This document shows positions 38,282 to 48,400 of a stretch of DNA of 64,000 nucleotides, piece after piece (positions within the stretch are counted from its first letter, which is position 1; each line of letters begins with the position of its first letter). A model generated the notes under the pieces. It saw only the letters and a program-made list of their open reading frames with translations. It searched no databases and had not been told where the DNA came from. Source of the stretch: CAVORD01 sp963698535 (GTDB lineage: Bacteria > Bacteroidota > Bacteroidia > Bacteroidales > VadinHA17); NCBI GenBank assembly GCA_963698535.1, contig CAVORD010000001.1:1116001-1180000 (forward strand), given 5' to 3'. The translations under genes were made by a program, and so were the position numbers.

Positions 38282-39220
38282 ATGATAAGAGATATACTTA
38301 AAATAGACGAAGACAAATGTAATGGTTGTGGCCTTTGTGTTCCTAATTGTCATGAGGGGGCTTTGCAGGTGATCGACGGAAAGGTCCGCCTGGTAAGTGA
38401 ATTGATGTGCGACGGTCTTGGAGCATGCATTGGTCATTGCCCTGAGGATGCTATTACCATTGAAAAGAGAGAGGCTGCTCCATATGATGAGACAATGGTC
38501 ATAAAGGAGATGATCGGGAAAGGAAAGAATACTATCATTGCTCACCTTAAGCATCTGAAAGACCATGGAGAGCATGGTTACCTGAAGGAAGGTGTTGCAT
38601 TTCTCATGTCATACGATGGAAACCCTGGTTTCAGTATCGAGGAGGTAATAAGCACCGTTCACAACTATAAGCCCGGACAGCAGACAGCTCAGCAACCAAG
38701 TGCAGTTCATGCAGATCACCATGTACATGTTCAGCCTTCACATATTCATGGCGGTGGCGGATGTCCCGGCAGCAGGGAGAGAGTTATTGAGAAGCCTGCA
38801 GCATCTGCTGCAGCAGTTTTGGGAGCCGACATGGTACCATCGGAATTGCGGCAATGGCCTGTTCAGATGCATCTGGTAAATCCAAATGCTTCATATTTCA
38901 GGAATTCCGATATGCTACTGGCAGCCGACTGTGTGGCCTTTAGCATGGGAAACTTCCACGGTAAGTTCCTCAAAGGCAGATCTCTTGGTATTGCTTGTCC
39001 CAAACTGGATTCTAACACCGAAACCTATATCGAGAAATTAAGACTTTTGATCGATGAGGCACATATCAATACACTTACAGTAATGATCATGGAGGTGCCC
39101 TGCTGCAGCGGTCTTTTGCAGATGGCAAAAAATGCAGTAAGCAAGGCTACCAGAAAGGTGCCGCTTAAGATGATGATGGTTGGAATAAACGGAGAAGTAT
39201 TAAAGGAAGAGTGGGTATAA
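38282..39220 (+). CDS. Ferredoxin-like 4Fe-4S protein with a His-rich linker
   Basis: A 312-residue protein. The N-terminal ferredoxin domain has one full motif (CNGCGLCVPNCHEG) and one lacking the second cysteine (CDGLGACIGHCPED, Leu in place of Cys), so the second cluster is either three-iron or ligated differently. A His-rich linker follows (HADHHVHVQPSHIHGGGG, residues about 142-160). The C-terminal half is a separate domain with conserved cysteines (DCVAF, IACPKLD, VPCCSGL), a family found in anaerobes. Its product is probably an electron carrier or metal-handling protein. It shares a promoter region with the Crp/Fnr regulator. Confidence 0.82.
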   Translation: MIRDILKIDEDKCNGCGLCVPNCHEGALQVIDGKVRLVSELMCDGLGACIGHCPEDAITIEKREAAPYDETMVIKEMIGKGKNTIIAHLKHLKDHGEHGYLKEGVAFLMSYDGNPGFSIEEVISTVHNYKPGQQTAQQPSAVHADHHVHVQPSHIHGGGGCPGSRERVIEKPAASAAAVLGADMVPSELRQWPVQMHLVNPNASYFRNSDMLLAADCVAFSMGNFHGKFLKGRSLGIACPKLDSNTETYIEKLRLLIDEAHINTLTVMIMEVPCCSGLLQMAKNAVSKATRKVPLKMMMVGINGEVLKEEWV

Positions 39221-39226
39221 TATAAG

Positions 39227-39350
39227 CGGGGTTCTTAATAGGTCTATGCGGTCAAATTCAAAAAAGGTTAACTGCAGAGATCGCAAAGCATAAGTAAGAT
39301 CGCAGATAAGTGGTGCTGCTATACCTGTCTCTGATCTATTAAGAACCCCG
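39227..39350. repeat. 15-bp inverted repeats bounding 124 bases, MITE-like or terminator
   Basis: CGGGGTTCTTAATAG at 39227-39241 is the exact inverse complement of CTATTAAGAACCCCG at 39336-39350. The 94 bases between contain two GCAGA/GATCGCA-type stretches. The element exactly fills the gap between convergent genes. No target-site duplication is evident. Confidence 0.5.
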
Positions 39351-39358
39351 TTTAAATA

Positions 39359-41518
39359 TTATTCTATAATTGTCATCTCATCAAGCAGATAACCCGCTCC
39401 TGCGAACTTATCTATTAAAAAGAGAACATATCTTATATCAAGACTTATATTCCTGCTTTGCTGAGGGTTGAACATAAGGTCGCTTGCTACTCCCTCCCAT
39501 GCCCGGTCGAAATTAATTCCAATAAGATGACCATCGCCATTAATTACAGGGCTGCCAGAGTTACCTCCTGTTGTATGATTGGTGGCAACGAAGCATACCG
39601 GGACCTTTCCATCAACGGCATACCTGCCGAAATCGGATGAGGCGAAGATCTCCTTAAGACGTGCAGGAACCTTATAATCATAGATGTCGGGATTATCCTT
39701 TTCTATTATCCCATTAAGGGTCGTGTAATGCATGTAATATACGGCATCTCTGGACTCATATCCCTTAACCTGGCCATAAGATACCCTAAGGGTTAAGTTG
39801 GCATCGGGATATATAAGCCTGCTGGTATCATACTCCATTAGTGCTGCCATATAGCGTCTGTTTAAAACCTGTAGTTTAGCGTTGAGTTCACCAAGGGTTT
39901 GTGAAAAGTTTACATTTATGGTTGATTCAACATCCAGTGCAAGGGTGTAGAAAATATCTTTCTTTAGTTTTTCAAAACTCTTACTGCTTCCTGAAGCGAT
40001 CAGCTCATTCATAACTTCCTGATCACAGAAAGGTGATTTACTGAATGACACCTCGGCAGCTTTGATGAAATCGCCTTTGTACTTGGTCTTTAGGGTCTTA
40101 TAGAGAGGTGACTGCCACTTTTCGTCTATCACCTTACCGTACATCTCCAGCAATGCTGCAAACATCCTCTTATCAACGCCTTTGTCATAATTCTTAAAAA
40201 ATCCGTCGGAGAGATCCTGCAAACGCTTTATCATGACCTTATTGTCGCCCGATGCAATAGCGTCAATTACCGGATTAACAGATGAAGCGAAACCAATTGC
40301 TTCCACACCATTCCTGAAGAATACTTCGCTTGTAAAGTTATTAGCAACAGTGTAGCGTCCAAGATCAGCATAAACCTTTTCATATTCGGGGAGAATATCA
40401 CCATATTTCTTTACCAGTTCAGGTGATGAATTAGTCCAGCTACTAAATCCCTTTTCATAATCCTTCTTTTTTTCAACCGCCTCCATCCGTTCCAGTCCCT
40501 GATTTTCACCTATCCATCTTTTCCATGAATTTGATACAGATGATCTCTTGCTTGCATATTTTATTCTTACAAGGGGATCCTTATTCATCTCTTCAAGCAT
40601 TATTTCAAGCTTTCTGGTTCTGACATCAATCATAGCCGGATTGACCTGATCCTTGAGCATGCTCACATGGTATGACGGGACATACTGTGATGTTGACCCA
40701 GGATACCCGAATACCATGGTGAAGTCTCCTTCGGCTATTCCCTTCATTGATACCGGAAAGTGATATGCCGGCTTGTATGGTACATTATCCTTTGAATAGG
40801 CGGCAGGTTTATTATCCTTATCGGCATAAATCCTGAAAAGAGAAAAATCGCCTGTATGTCTTGGCCAAACCCAGTTATCAGTGTCGGATCCAAAGTTACC
40901 GATCGCAAATGGTGGTGCTCCAACAAGCCTTACATCGCGGAAGACCTCATTAACAAACAGGAAATATTGATTCCCCATATAGAATGGCCGTACATAACCG
41001 GTATAAGAGGAGCCTTCTAATGCTGATGCAACGATCAATGCACTATTGGCAGCGATCTTTCTTTCACGATTATCTTCAGTCATATCCTCTGATACACCAT
41101 CCAGAACCTTCTCTGTTACATCTTCCATATATTTAAGAAATGTTACCGTAAGGCCCTGATTTACCAGTTCTTCTGACCTGTTCATTGCCCAGAATCCATC
41201 TGTAAGGTAGTCGTGCTCCAGGGAAGAGTGGGCCTGTATCTGACCAAATCCGCAATGATGATTGGTAATCAGGAGTCCATCACCTGAAATTAATTCTCCT
41301 GTACAACCTCTGCCGAAAAGCATGACAGCATCTTTCATGCTTGCCTTATTAATGCTGTAGATATCCTCAGCCGTAAGCTTAAAGCCCTTCTCCTGCATTA
41401 ATTTAATATTGTATTTCTCGATGAGTATAGGGATCCACATCCCCTCATCGGCTTTTGCACCTAAAAAGGTTAACAAAAAAAGTACTAGTAATCCGGCACC
41501 TTTAAATCTCTGATTCAT
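39359..41518 (-). CDS. S46 family dipeptidyl peptidase, DPP11-like
   Basis: A 719-residue serine peptidase with a signal peptide (GLLVLFLLTFLGAKA). The triad is visible: His in ITNHHCGFG, Asp in NFGSDTDNWVWPRH and Ser in TTGGNSGSPVING. The residue 18 positions after the Ser is Arg (NFDRAWEG), the position that selects acidic P1 residues in DPP11; DPP7 has Gly there. So it probably releases Asp- or Glu-containing dipeptides in the periplasm. Its start overlaps the maf stop by 17 bases, so it ends the DUF2520-HAD-UbiA-Maf operon. Confidence 0.9.
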   Translation of the reverse strand: MNQRFKGAGLLVLFLLTFLGAKADEGMWIPILIEKYNIKLMQEKGFKLTAEDIYSINKASMKDAVMLFGRGCTGELISGDGLLITNHHCGFGQIQAHSSLEHDYLTDGFWAMNRSEELVNQGLTVTFLKYMEDVTEKVLDGVSEDMTEDNRERKIAANSALIVASALEGSSYTGYVRPFYMGNQYFLFVNEVFRDVRLVGAPPFAIGNFGSDTDNWVWPRHTGDFSLFRIYADKDNKPAAYSKDNVPYKPAYHFPVSMKGIAEGDFTMVFGYPGSTSQYVPSYHVSMLKDQVNPAMIDVRTRKLEIMLEEMNKDPLVRIKYASKRSSVSNSWKRWIGENQGLERMEAVEKKKDYEKGFSSWTNSSPELVKKYGDILPEYEKVYADLGRYTVANNFTSEVFFRNGVEAIGFASSVNPVIDAIASGDNKVMIKRLQDLSDGFFKNYDKGVDKRMFAALLEMYGKVIDEKWQSPLYKTLKTKYKGDFIKAAEVSFSKSPFCDQEVMNELIASGSSKSFEKLKKDIFYTLALDVESTINVNFSQTLGELNAKLQVLNRRYMAALMEYDTSRLIYPDANLTLRVSYGQVKGYESRDAVYYMHYTTLNGIIEKDNPDIYDYKVPARLKEIFASSDFGRYAVDGKVPVCFVATNHTTGGNSGSPVINGDGHLIGINFDRAWEGVASDLMFNPQQSRNISLDIRYVLFLIDKFAGAGYLLDEMTIIE

Positions 41519-42119
41519 TTTTTTCGTTTTTACTGTTTAAGATCATTTTTAGATTTGAGTAGAGATCGTAAAGGGGCAGCCCCATAACATTGTAATAACA
41601 ACCTCTGATCTCTTTTATTCCTATCATCCCTATCCATTCCTGTATACCATAAGCACCGGCTTTATCGTAGGGTTTGAATTTATCGATGTAATATTCTGTA
41701 TCGGAAAGTACAAGCTCCCCAAAGTCAACCTCGGTTTCAGTCGAAAAGAGTGTGACCTTATCTCTGTAGAGTATTGCCACACCGGTAATTACGCTGTGTG
41801 TCCTGCCTGAAAGGAACTGCAGATATTCTATAGCCTCCTCTCTGGTAGCTGGCTTATTGAGGATGCGGCTATCACAAACCACAATGGTATCAGCTGATAT
41901 AATCACCTCCCCTTCATGTCCTCCAGAGGCTAAATTCCGGCATTTTCTTTCAGCCAGTAATTTTACCACCCCTGCAGGATCGAGTGAATCGCAGAAATCC
42001 TCTTCTTCAAGCGGTGTAACAACCTTGAAAGCAATACCTAACGATTCAAGCAGCTCCCTTCGTCGGGGACTCCCCGACGCAAGTATGAATCTAAATTTTC
42101 CGAATTCAGTGAAATCCAT
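41502..42119 (-). CDS. maf: Maf family nucleotide pyrophosphatase
   Basis: A 205-residue protein with the Maf motif FILASGSPRRRELLESLGI at the N-terminus, ISADTIVV, a GRTHSVITGVAI segment, and DKAGAYGIQEW. Maf proteins hydrolyse non-canonical or canonical nucleoside triphosphates to monophosphates and have been linked to division arrest. The gene lies 8 bases after the UbiA gene and overlaps the S46 peptidase gene, a Bacteroidota-typical order. Confidence 0.93.
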   Translation of the reverse strand: MDFTEFGKFRFILASGSPRRRELLESLGIAFKVVTPLEEEDFCDSLDPAGVVKLLAERKCRNLASGGHEGEVIISADTIVVCDSRILNKPATREEAIEYLQFLSGRTHSVITGVAILYRDKVTLFSTETEVDFGELVLSDTEYYIDKFKPYDKAGAYGIQEWIGMIGIKEIRGCYYNVMGLPLYDLYSNLKMILNSKNEKNESEI

Positions 42120-42127
42120 TCCGGCAG

Positions 42128-43111
42128 TTAATAATGAAGTATTAATTTTACTACCACGGAATAGAGCAAACCTGCAATCATAACTAATTTCAAGAGATTT
42201 CCGGCCCCCGTCATTTTCTTATAGCCCTCACTTGTCAGCACAATAAAAATAAATATGATCAGAGGAGTTATAACTGCGACCGAGAGATATACGAGTGATA
42301 TATAGTCATTAAAAAAGAGAAGCCACACGGTTGCCAGCGATACCACCGTTATAGCAGCAATAGCTGCAACAATATAACGGGAGAGTTTCAGTCCGGCAAC
42401 AACCGGCAAAGTACGGCGCCCGTAAGCATTGTCGCCTTCAAAATCTGCAATATCCTTAGTGATCTCCCGCGTAAGGGTGGTCAGGAATGCAAAAAAAGAG
42501 AAGCCCCCTGTCCACCAGAAAAAGATTGATATGTCCGGCATCTCCACAACCTTTAAGGAATAAAATCCAAAAAGGAGAGGTATTTCAAACAGAGCAACGA
42601 GCATCGGGACCATAGCAACAAGAATGGCCACAATAATATTTCCCAGCAATAACTGCCTTTTGTACGTTGAAGAATAGAAATACAATAAGCCTGAAACCAA
42701 AAGGAACAGAACACCAAATGCCGTATGGCCGGAGCGGTAGGCTACCCAAAAGCCACCTATTATACCTAACAGGTTGAAGAGGTTGTGCCACATCATAGCT
42801 TTCCTTCTCGAGATAGATGTTCCTACAATCACCTTCCCCCTGTTAATCAGATCGGTCTTCACATCAAAATAGTCATTGATTACATAACCGCCGGCAGTTA
42901 TCATAACAGTTGAAAAAACCAGTAGCCCGAAATTAAATCTATTCATCTGAAGAAGCATCGGGACAAGATTTCCACCTTCTCCACTTAGCTGTACAAGGGT
43001 ATTGGCAGCAATTGGCTCGAGAATAAAGTACCGCATAAGGTACATTGTGACTGCCACAACAATAAGGTTGGGCACTCTTATAAGTTTAAGGAAATCTTTC
43101 ATCTCTACCAT
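42128..43111 (-). CDS. UbiA-family prenyltransferase (GGGP synthase-downstream type)
   Basis: A 327-residue protein with about eight or nine membrane helices. The two Asp-rich motifs are NDYFDVKTDLINRG and DIADFEGDNAYG, the magnesium-diphosphate sites of UbiA enzymes. The group is often named geranylgeranylglycerol-phosphate geranylgeranyltransferase in Bacteroidota, but the actual acceptor is uncertain. Its start overlaps the HAD stop by 7 bases. Confidence 0.87.
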   Translation of the reverse strand: MVEMKDFLKLIRVPNLIVVAVTMYLMRYFILEPIAANTLVQLSGEGGNLVPMLLQMNRFNFGLLVFSTVMITAGGYVINDYFDVKTDLINRGKVIVGTSISRRKAMMWHNLFNLLGIIGGFWVAYRSGHTAFGVLFLLVSGLLYFYSSTYKRQLLLGNIIVAILVAMVPMLVALFEIPLLFGFYSLKVVEMPDISIFFWWTGGFSFFAFLTTLTREITKDIADFEGDNAYGRRTLPVVAGLKLSRYIVAAIAAITVVSLATVWLLFFNDYISLVYLSVAVITPLIIFIFIVLTSEGYKKMTGAGNLLKLVMIAGLLYSVVVKLILHY

Positions 43112-43626
43112 GTAAATGCATCATTATCGAGCCACATTTTTCTTAAACGAAGGGCTTGCTCCACGACATCCCTTACGCAACCTTCCCCACCATTTCTGTC
43201 GCTGATATATAAAGAAGACTCTTTTATTTCGTGGTCGGCATCGGCAGGGCAAACCGGTATCCCAACCGTACGCATTACCTCAAGATCAGGGATATCATCG
43301 CCCATGTAAAGGACCTCCTCGTCGGACAGTGCAAACTTCTTTTTAAGGCTGTTATAATGTTCAATCTTTGATTTGCTGTTAAGGTATACCTCTGTAACTC
43401 CCAGCGTTTTCATCCTCTTTCGGTATTCCCTGGAATTTCCACCAGAAATAACCGCAACAATAAAACCTTTCTTAACTGCCAGTTGCAGGGCGTACCCGTC
43501 ACGCAGGTTGACACTCCTTAAAGGTACTCCCATACTACTCATTGTAATGGTCTGTGTTGAAAGTACCCCATCTATATCGAAAATGAAGGCTTTTACACCT
43601 GCAAGTTTTTCCCTGAAATTAGCCAT
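43105..43626 (-). CDS. HAD-III (KdsC-like) phosphatase
   Basis: A 173-residue protein from the ATG at 43626; a start at 43659 would overlap the previous gene by 41 bases and add residues outside the family. HAD motifs: FIFDIDGVLS (nucleophile Asp), ISGGNSREY, KSKIEHY with the conserved Lys, and MGDDIPDLEVM. The small capless form is that of 3-deoxy-octulosonate-8-phosphate phosphatase, although in this operon with maf and UbiA it may have another substrate. Confidence 0.85.
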   Translation of the reverse strand: MANFREKLAGVKAFIFDIDGVLSTQTITMSSMGVPLRSVNLRDGYALQLAVKKGFIVAVISGGNSREYRKRMKTLGVTEVYLNSKSKIEHYNSLKKKFALSDEEVLYMGDDIPDLEVMRTVGIPVCPADADHEIKESSLYISDRNGGEGCVRDVVEQALRLRKMWLDNDAFTW

Positions 43627-44408
43627 CAGTCTGTTTGTTGTTTTTACTATAATTACCAATAAGGTCTGAAATTGAACTGTATATTTCCTTTAGTAGTGGA
43701 TCGAAAGATAATAATTCCTTTTGCATCAGGATAGTCCTCCTGTCATCTCTGAAGGCAGGACCTGTCTGCGCCTTACCTGGTCCCATATCAAAGGCTTTCA
43801 TCACGGTCTCTTTTACAAGCGGTTCCAGCATCTTAAAATCAAGGTCTGACCTTTTCATAATAATGTTACTATTATGTAACATATTATTTGTGAAGTTTGA
43901 AGCAAAAACGGCAGCTACATGTAACATTCGTCGTTGTTCCAAATTGGCGTAGGTTACTCTGTCTGATACTGATTCAGCGAGACTGGTCAGAACAGACCTG
44001 GTTGCCTCACTCCCTCCGTCAATAAACAGGGGCACCTCCTTAAGAGAGATAGTCCTTCCCATTGTAAAAGTCTGCAAGGGATAGAATACCCCCTTGTTAT
44101 CGGGAGGCGAATTAAACACATCAAGACCAATACTGCCTGCAACATGTGCAACAATCTGGTTATCATTGCATTTCATCTTATCAACCACCTCTTTGATTGC
44201 ATCATCCGACACCATTATTAAAATAATATCGGCAGAGGAAGGTATTCTCAGATCATCCGACGGAATCGCAGCTACAAATGATGCATTATGTTCGGCACGC
44301 TCAAAATTTCTCGAATGGACCGAAACAATTTTGTTACCGGCACCGGCCAATGCTGGTCCTAGTACTGAAGCTACCCGTCCCTGTTCCTATTATTGAGACA
44401 TTATACAT
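43619..44408 (-). CDS. DUF2520 Rossmann oxidoreductase-like protein, frameshift near the start
   Basis: The true start is the ATG at 44408: the first codons read MYNVSIIGTG, and dropping one base from the C triplet at 44379-44381 continues as RVASVLGPALAGAGNKI, a full dinucleotide-binding loop. The remainder (44350-43619) has the NADP-dependent F420-like/DUF2520 layout, DIILIMVSDDAIKEV, HVAGSIGLD, GVFYPLQTF and a C-terminal dimer domain. About 262 residues when corrected. It heads the five-gene operon ending with the S46 peptidase. Confidence 0.83.
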
Positions 44409-44463
44409 TTTTCATGATCAGAAAATAAAGATACAAAATCGGAAAGATATAAAGCCCATTAAT

Positions 44464-44492
44464 AAAAAAAGGGCCTCCTGCCGGACGCCCTT
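44464..44492 (-). terminator. Intrinsic terminator after the small lipoprotein
   Basis: Read on the minus strand AAGGGC pairs with GCCCTT around a 12-base loop and is followed by a run of seven T residues. It serves the gene at 44514-44924. Confidence 0.75.
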
Positions 44493-44513
44493 ATAATATA
44501 GTGTAATTAGTAT

Positions 44514-44924
44514 CTATTTCCCGTATAGATCATCTTCCACCAGGGTTACCTGGGCATTATATACCTGATAAATCGGCTGATAGTAAGAAGAATTACTTGT
44601 CTGATACATATAGTTGCAATCGTAATAGATATCAGCAGTGATAAGAAGGATATCCCCGGATTCATAGTTTGTAAGAACAGGCATCATCTCGGAGGGATTA
44701 CAGAAGTAGAATGTTGCAAGTGAGTTGGTAATGGGGTTAAAGTAAGCTGTACCTGTTTCCTCATTAAAATAGACAAATGCCTTTTCGCTGGTAACAGTGA
44801 AAATAACATCCTTTCCACAACCACATTTTGCCTGCTTCTTGCATGAGCTATCGGTAGCAGCAATTGTCATTAGCAGCACAAATGGTACTATCCACCCGAA
44901 TCTTATTAATTTCATTGTTTTCAT
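44514..44924 (-). CDS. Small Cys-containing lipoprotein of unknown function
   Basis: A 136-residue protein with a signal sequence (WIVPFVLLMTIAATDSSCKK) whose terminal Cys suggests lipid attachment, then AKCGCGKDVIF and a beta-rich body (FYFCNPSEMM, YYDCNYMYQTSN). I do not recognise a named family. It is transcribed alone, with a terminator 22 bases downstream. The cysteine-rich start could bind metal or form disulfides. Confidence 0.7.
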   Translation of the reverse strand: MKTMKLIRFGWIVPFVLLMTIAATDSSCKKQAKCGCGKDVIFTVTSEKAFVYFNEETGTAYFNPITNSLATFYFCNPSEMMPVLTNYESGDILLITADIYYDCNYMYQTSNSSYYQPIYQVYNAQVTLVEDDLYGK

Positions 44925-44965
44925 ATCTGGTTAACGACAAAGTAAGTACAATATTTGAAAGATAG

Positions 44966-45002
44966 CAAAAAAGAAGCCGCCAATTCATTTAACAGGCGGC
45001 TT
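44966..45002 (-). terminator. Intrinsic terminator after the DUF3467 gene
   Basis: On the minus strand AAGCCGCC pairs with GGCGGCTT around a 13-base loop, followed by CTTTTTT. It lies 17 bases after the stop codon at 45019. Confidence 0.8.
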
Positions 45003-45018
45003 GCATAACCCTTAGGAT

Positions 45019-45336
45019 TCAAGCTTGTGCGGTAGGCCCGCCAAAATTCATTGGCATCATAGGCCCGGAACCTGAAATATCTTTTATCTTACCATGAACC
45101 TGCTCATATTTTGAAATATTGTCTTCAAGAGCTGCAACAAGTCTCTTTGCATGTTCAGGAGTAAGTATTACTCTCGATTTAACCTGTGCCTTTGGTATTC
45201 CGGGCATCACCCTTACAAAATCAATAATAAATTCAGAAGCAGAATGAGTTATAACTGCCAGATTGGAATATGTCCCCTGGGCAATCTCCTCATTGAGCTC
45301 AATGCTGATCTGGTTGGGATTTTTCTGTTCGCTCAT
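45019..45336 (-). CDS. DUF3467 family protein
   Basis: A 105-residue protein using the ATG at 45336 (MSEQKNPNQISIEL), which is the family-typical start; an in-frame ATG at 45384 would extend it by 16 residues with no homologous pattern. The central strands AQGTYSNLAVITHSASEF and VILTPEHAKRLVAALEDNI match DUF3467, usual in Bacteroidota just after rpoC. Function unknown. The frame is intact, in contrast with its neighbours. Confidence 0.88.
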   Translation of the reverse strand: MSEQKNPNQISIELNEEIAQGTYSNLAVITHSASEFIIDFVRVMPGIPKAQVKSRVILTPEHAKRLVAALEDNISKYEQVHGKIKDISGSGPMMPMNFGGPTAQA

Positions 45337-45427
45337 CACTGGTACTTTAAACCGGTAGAATGTGCCTCCGAACAGGAGACACATTCATCGGTATTGTTAG
45401 TTCTCAATAATTGAGAATATGATTGTT

Positions 45428-48400
45428 TCAGATAGTTTCTTCTTCTGTAACAACAGGAGAATTCTCACTCATCATCGATTCATACTCTTCAAGTGATCCG
45501 ACAATAATATTGCCATATTCCCGCAGACCTGTACCGGCAGGGATAAGGTGTCCAACAATCACATTTTCCTTCAAGCCTTCCAGTTTGTCGATCTTTCCAA
45601 GAATAGCTGCCTCGTTAAGTACCTTGGTTGTTTCCTGGAAGGAAGCTGCTGAGAAGAAACTGTTTGTCTGCAAGCGATGCTCTGGTAATACCCTGAAGAA
45701 CCTGACTTGAAGTAGCAGGAATAGCATCCCTGGCTTCATCAACTTTCAGGTCTCTGACGTTTAAGAAGAGAATTATCATCCCTTAGTTTCCTGGCACTGA
45801 TAATCATTCCGGGCTTAAGGTCTAGAATCACCTGGTTCAACAATTACTTTCTTGCCATAGATCCAGTCATTCTCATCCATAAAATCAAGTTTATCAACAA
45901 TTTGCTTTTCAAGGAATTTTGTATCACCCGGATCGACAATCTCTACCTTGCGCATCATCTGACGTACAATGATTTCAAAGTGCTTATCATTGATCTTCAC
46001 ACCCTGCAGACGATAAACTTCCTGTATCTCATTAACAATATATTCCTGAACCTTTGTCGGGCCCTTTATCAGCAAGGATATCGGAAGGAGTAATAGCTCC
46101 GTCAGACAGAGGAATACCAGCTCTTACATAGTCATTTTCCTGAACAAGTATCTGCTTTGAGAGAGGAACAAGATATTTCTTTGTCTCCCCATCTTTGCTG
46201 GTAACACTTATCTCCCTGTTACCTCTCTTTATCTTACCAAAAGTTACTTCACCATCTATCTCAGATACAACAGCCGGGTTAGAGGGGTTACGTGCTTCAA
46301 ACAATTCGGTAACCCTTGGAAGACCTCCTGTTATATCACCCGATTTACCTACTGCTCTTGGTATCTTTACAAGAATATCACCAGCCTCAACCATCTTATT
46401 CTGGTCTGTAACAAGGTGAGCTCCTACAGGCAGGTTGTAAGACTTAAGCTCAGTTCCATCCTTCGCCATGATCTTGATAGTAGGGTTCTTTGTCTTGTCC
46501 CTGCTTTCAGTAATCACTTTCTCCCGGAAACCTGTCTGCTCATCTGACTCTTCGCGATAAGTTACACCTTCAATCAGCTGATCGAAATTGACCTTACCGG
46601 CCATTTCTGAAATAATAACTGCATTAAAAGGATCCCATTCGCAAATTAGTCTTACCTTTTTCAACCTCCTGTCCTGCTGCAACATACAATCGTGAACCAT
46701 AAGGCAGTGTATGAGTTGTAAGAACAATACCTGTCTTCTTGTCAATTATCCTAAGTTCGCCAAGACGGCCAATAACGATATCTATCTTGCCAAGCTCTTT
46801 ATCTTTTTTCTCAACACTGTCGTAGCTCATCAATCTCAACAATACCACCATATCTCGCAATAATCCTCGATTCAGTTGTAATGTTGGATGCAGTACCTCC
46901 AACGTGGAATGTACGAAGGGTAAGCTGAGTTCCCGGTTCACCGATACTCTGAGCAGCAATTACACCGGTAGCTTCACCTTTCTGAACCATTCTGCCTGTT
47001 GCCAGGTTACTTCCATAACACTTGCCACATACTCCTTTTTTCGATTCGCAGGTAAGTACCGATCTGATCTCAACCTGTTCAATAGGTGAATCTTCAATCT
47101 CCCTTGCAACCTCTTCAGTCAGTTCTTCTCCTGCTCCAACAATCAGTTCACCTGTTAGAGGGTGATAGACATCGTGAACAGTTGTACGTACCCAGAATTC
47201 TTTCATAAAGTGTTTCAACAACCTCTTCATTTTTCTTGATTGCTGTGGCAACCAGACCTCTCAGTGTTCCGCAATCCTCTTCAGTAATTATAACATCCTG
47301 CGACACATCAACAAGACGTCTTGTAAGGTATCCTGCATCAGCAGTCTTCAGAGCTGTATCGGCAAGACCCTTACGGGCACCGTGAGTTGAAATAAAGTAC
47401 TCAAGTACCGACAGACCCTCCTTAAAGTTTGAAAGAATAGGGTTTTCAATGATCTCAGAACCTGTAGCACCTGATTTTTGTGGTTTGGCCATAAGACCCC
47501 TCATCCCTGAGAGCTGACGTATCTGCTCCTTTGAGCCCCTCGCACCTGAGTCAAGCATCATATAAACAGGATTGAAGCCCTGCTTATCGGTTGACAGCTT
47601 CTTCATAAGGGTCTGTGTAAGCTTTGCATTTACGTGTGTCCAGATATCAATTATCTGATTATAACGCTCATTATTGGTAATGAAACCCATGCTATAGTTA
47701 GCCAGAACTTCCTCAACCTGATCATAACCCTCATCAACGAAAATTAGCTTTTTCGTCAGGAATGATCACATCATCAAGGTTAAAGGATAGTCCGCCTTTA
47801 AACGCCATTGTAAAACCAAGGTTCTTAATAGCATCAAGGAATTGAGCTGTCTTAGCCATACCGGCTCTCTTAAGTACGAGTCCGATAATGTCTCTTAATG
47901 ATTTCTTTGTAAGTACTTCATTGATAAAACCAACTTCATCAGGAACAACTTCATTAAGAATGATACGACCCACTGTTGTTTCGATCATCCTTACAACTTT
48001 CTCGCCATTAACAACATCGTCGGTTTTAACCTGTAACAATTGCATGAAGATGAGCTTTACCTTCGTTATATGCAATATGGACCTCTTCCTTGGAATAGAA
48101 TTTCAGTCCTTCTCCTTTAACAATATGCTCCGGTGTACTCTTGCGTGCCTTGGTCATATAGTAAAGACCAAGAACCATATCCTGTGATGGTACGGTTATA
48201 GGAGCACCGTTAGCAGGGTTAAGGATGTTATGAGAGGCAAGCATAAGCATCTGTGCCTCAAGTACTGCAGCGTTTCCCAGGGGAAGGTGAACAGCCATCT
48301 GGTCACCGTCAAAGTCAGCATTAAAAGCAGTACAAACAAGCGGGTGAAGCTGAATTGCCTTACCTTCAATAAGTTTTGGCTGGAAAGCCTGTATACCAAG

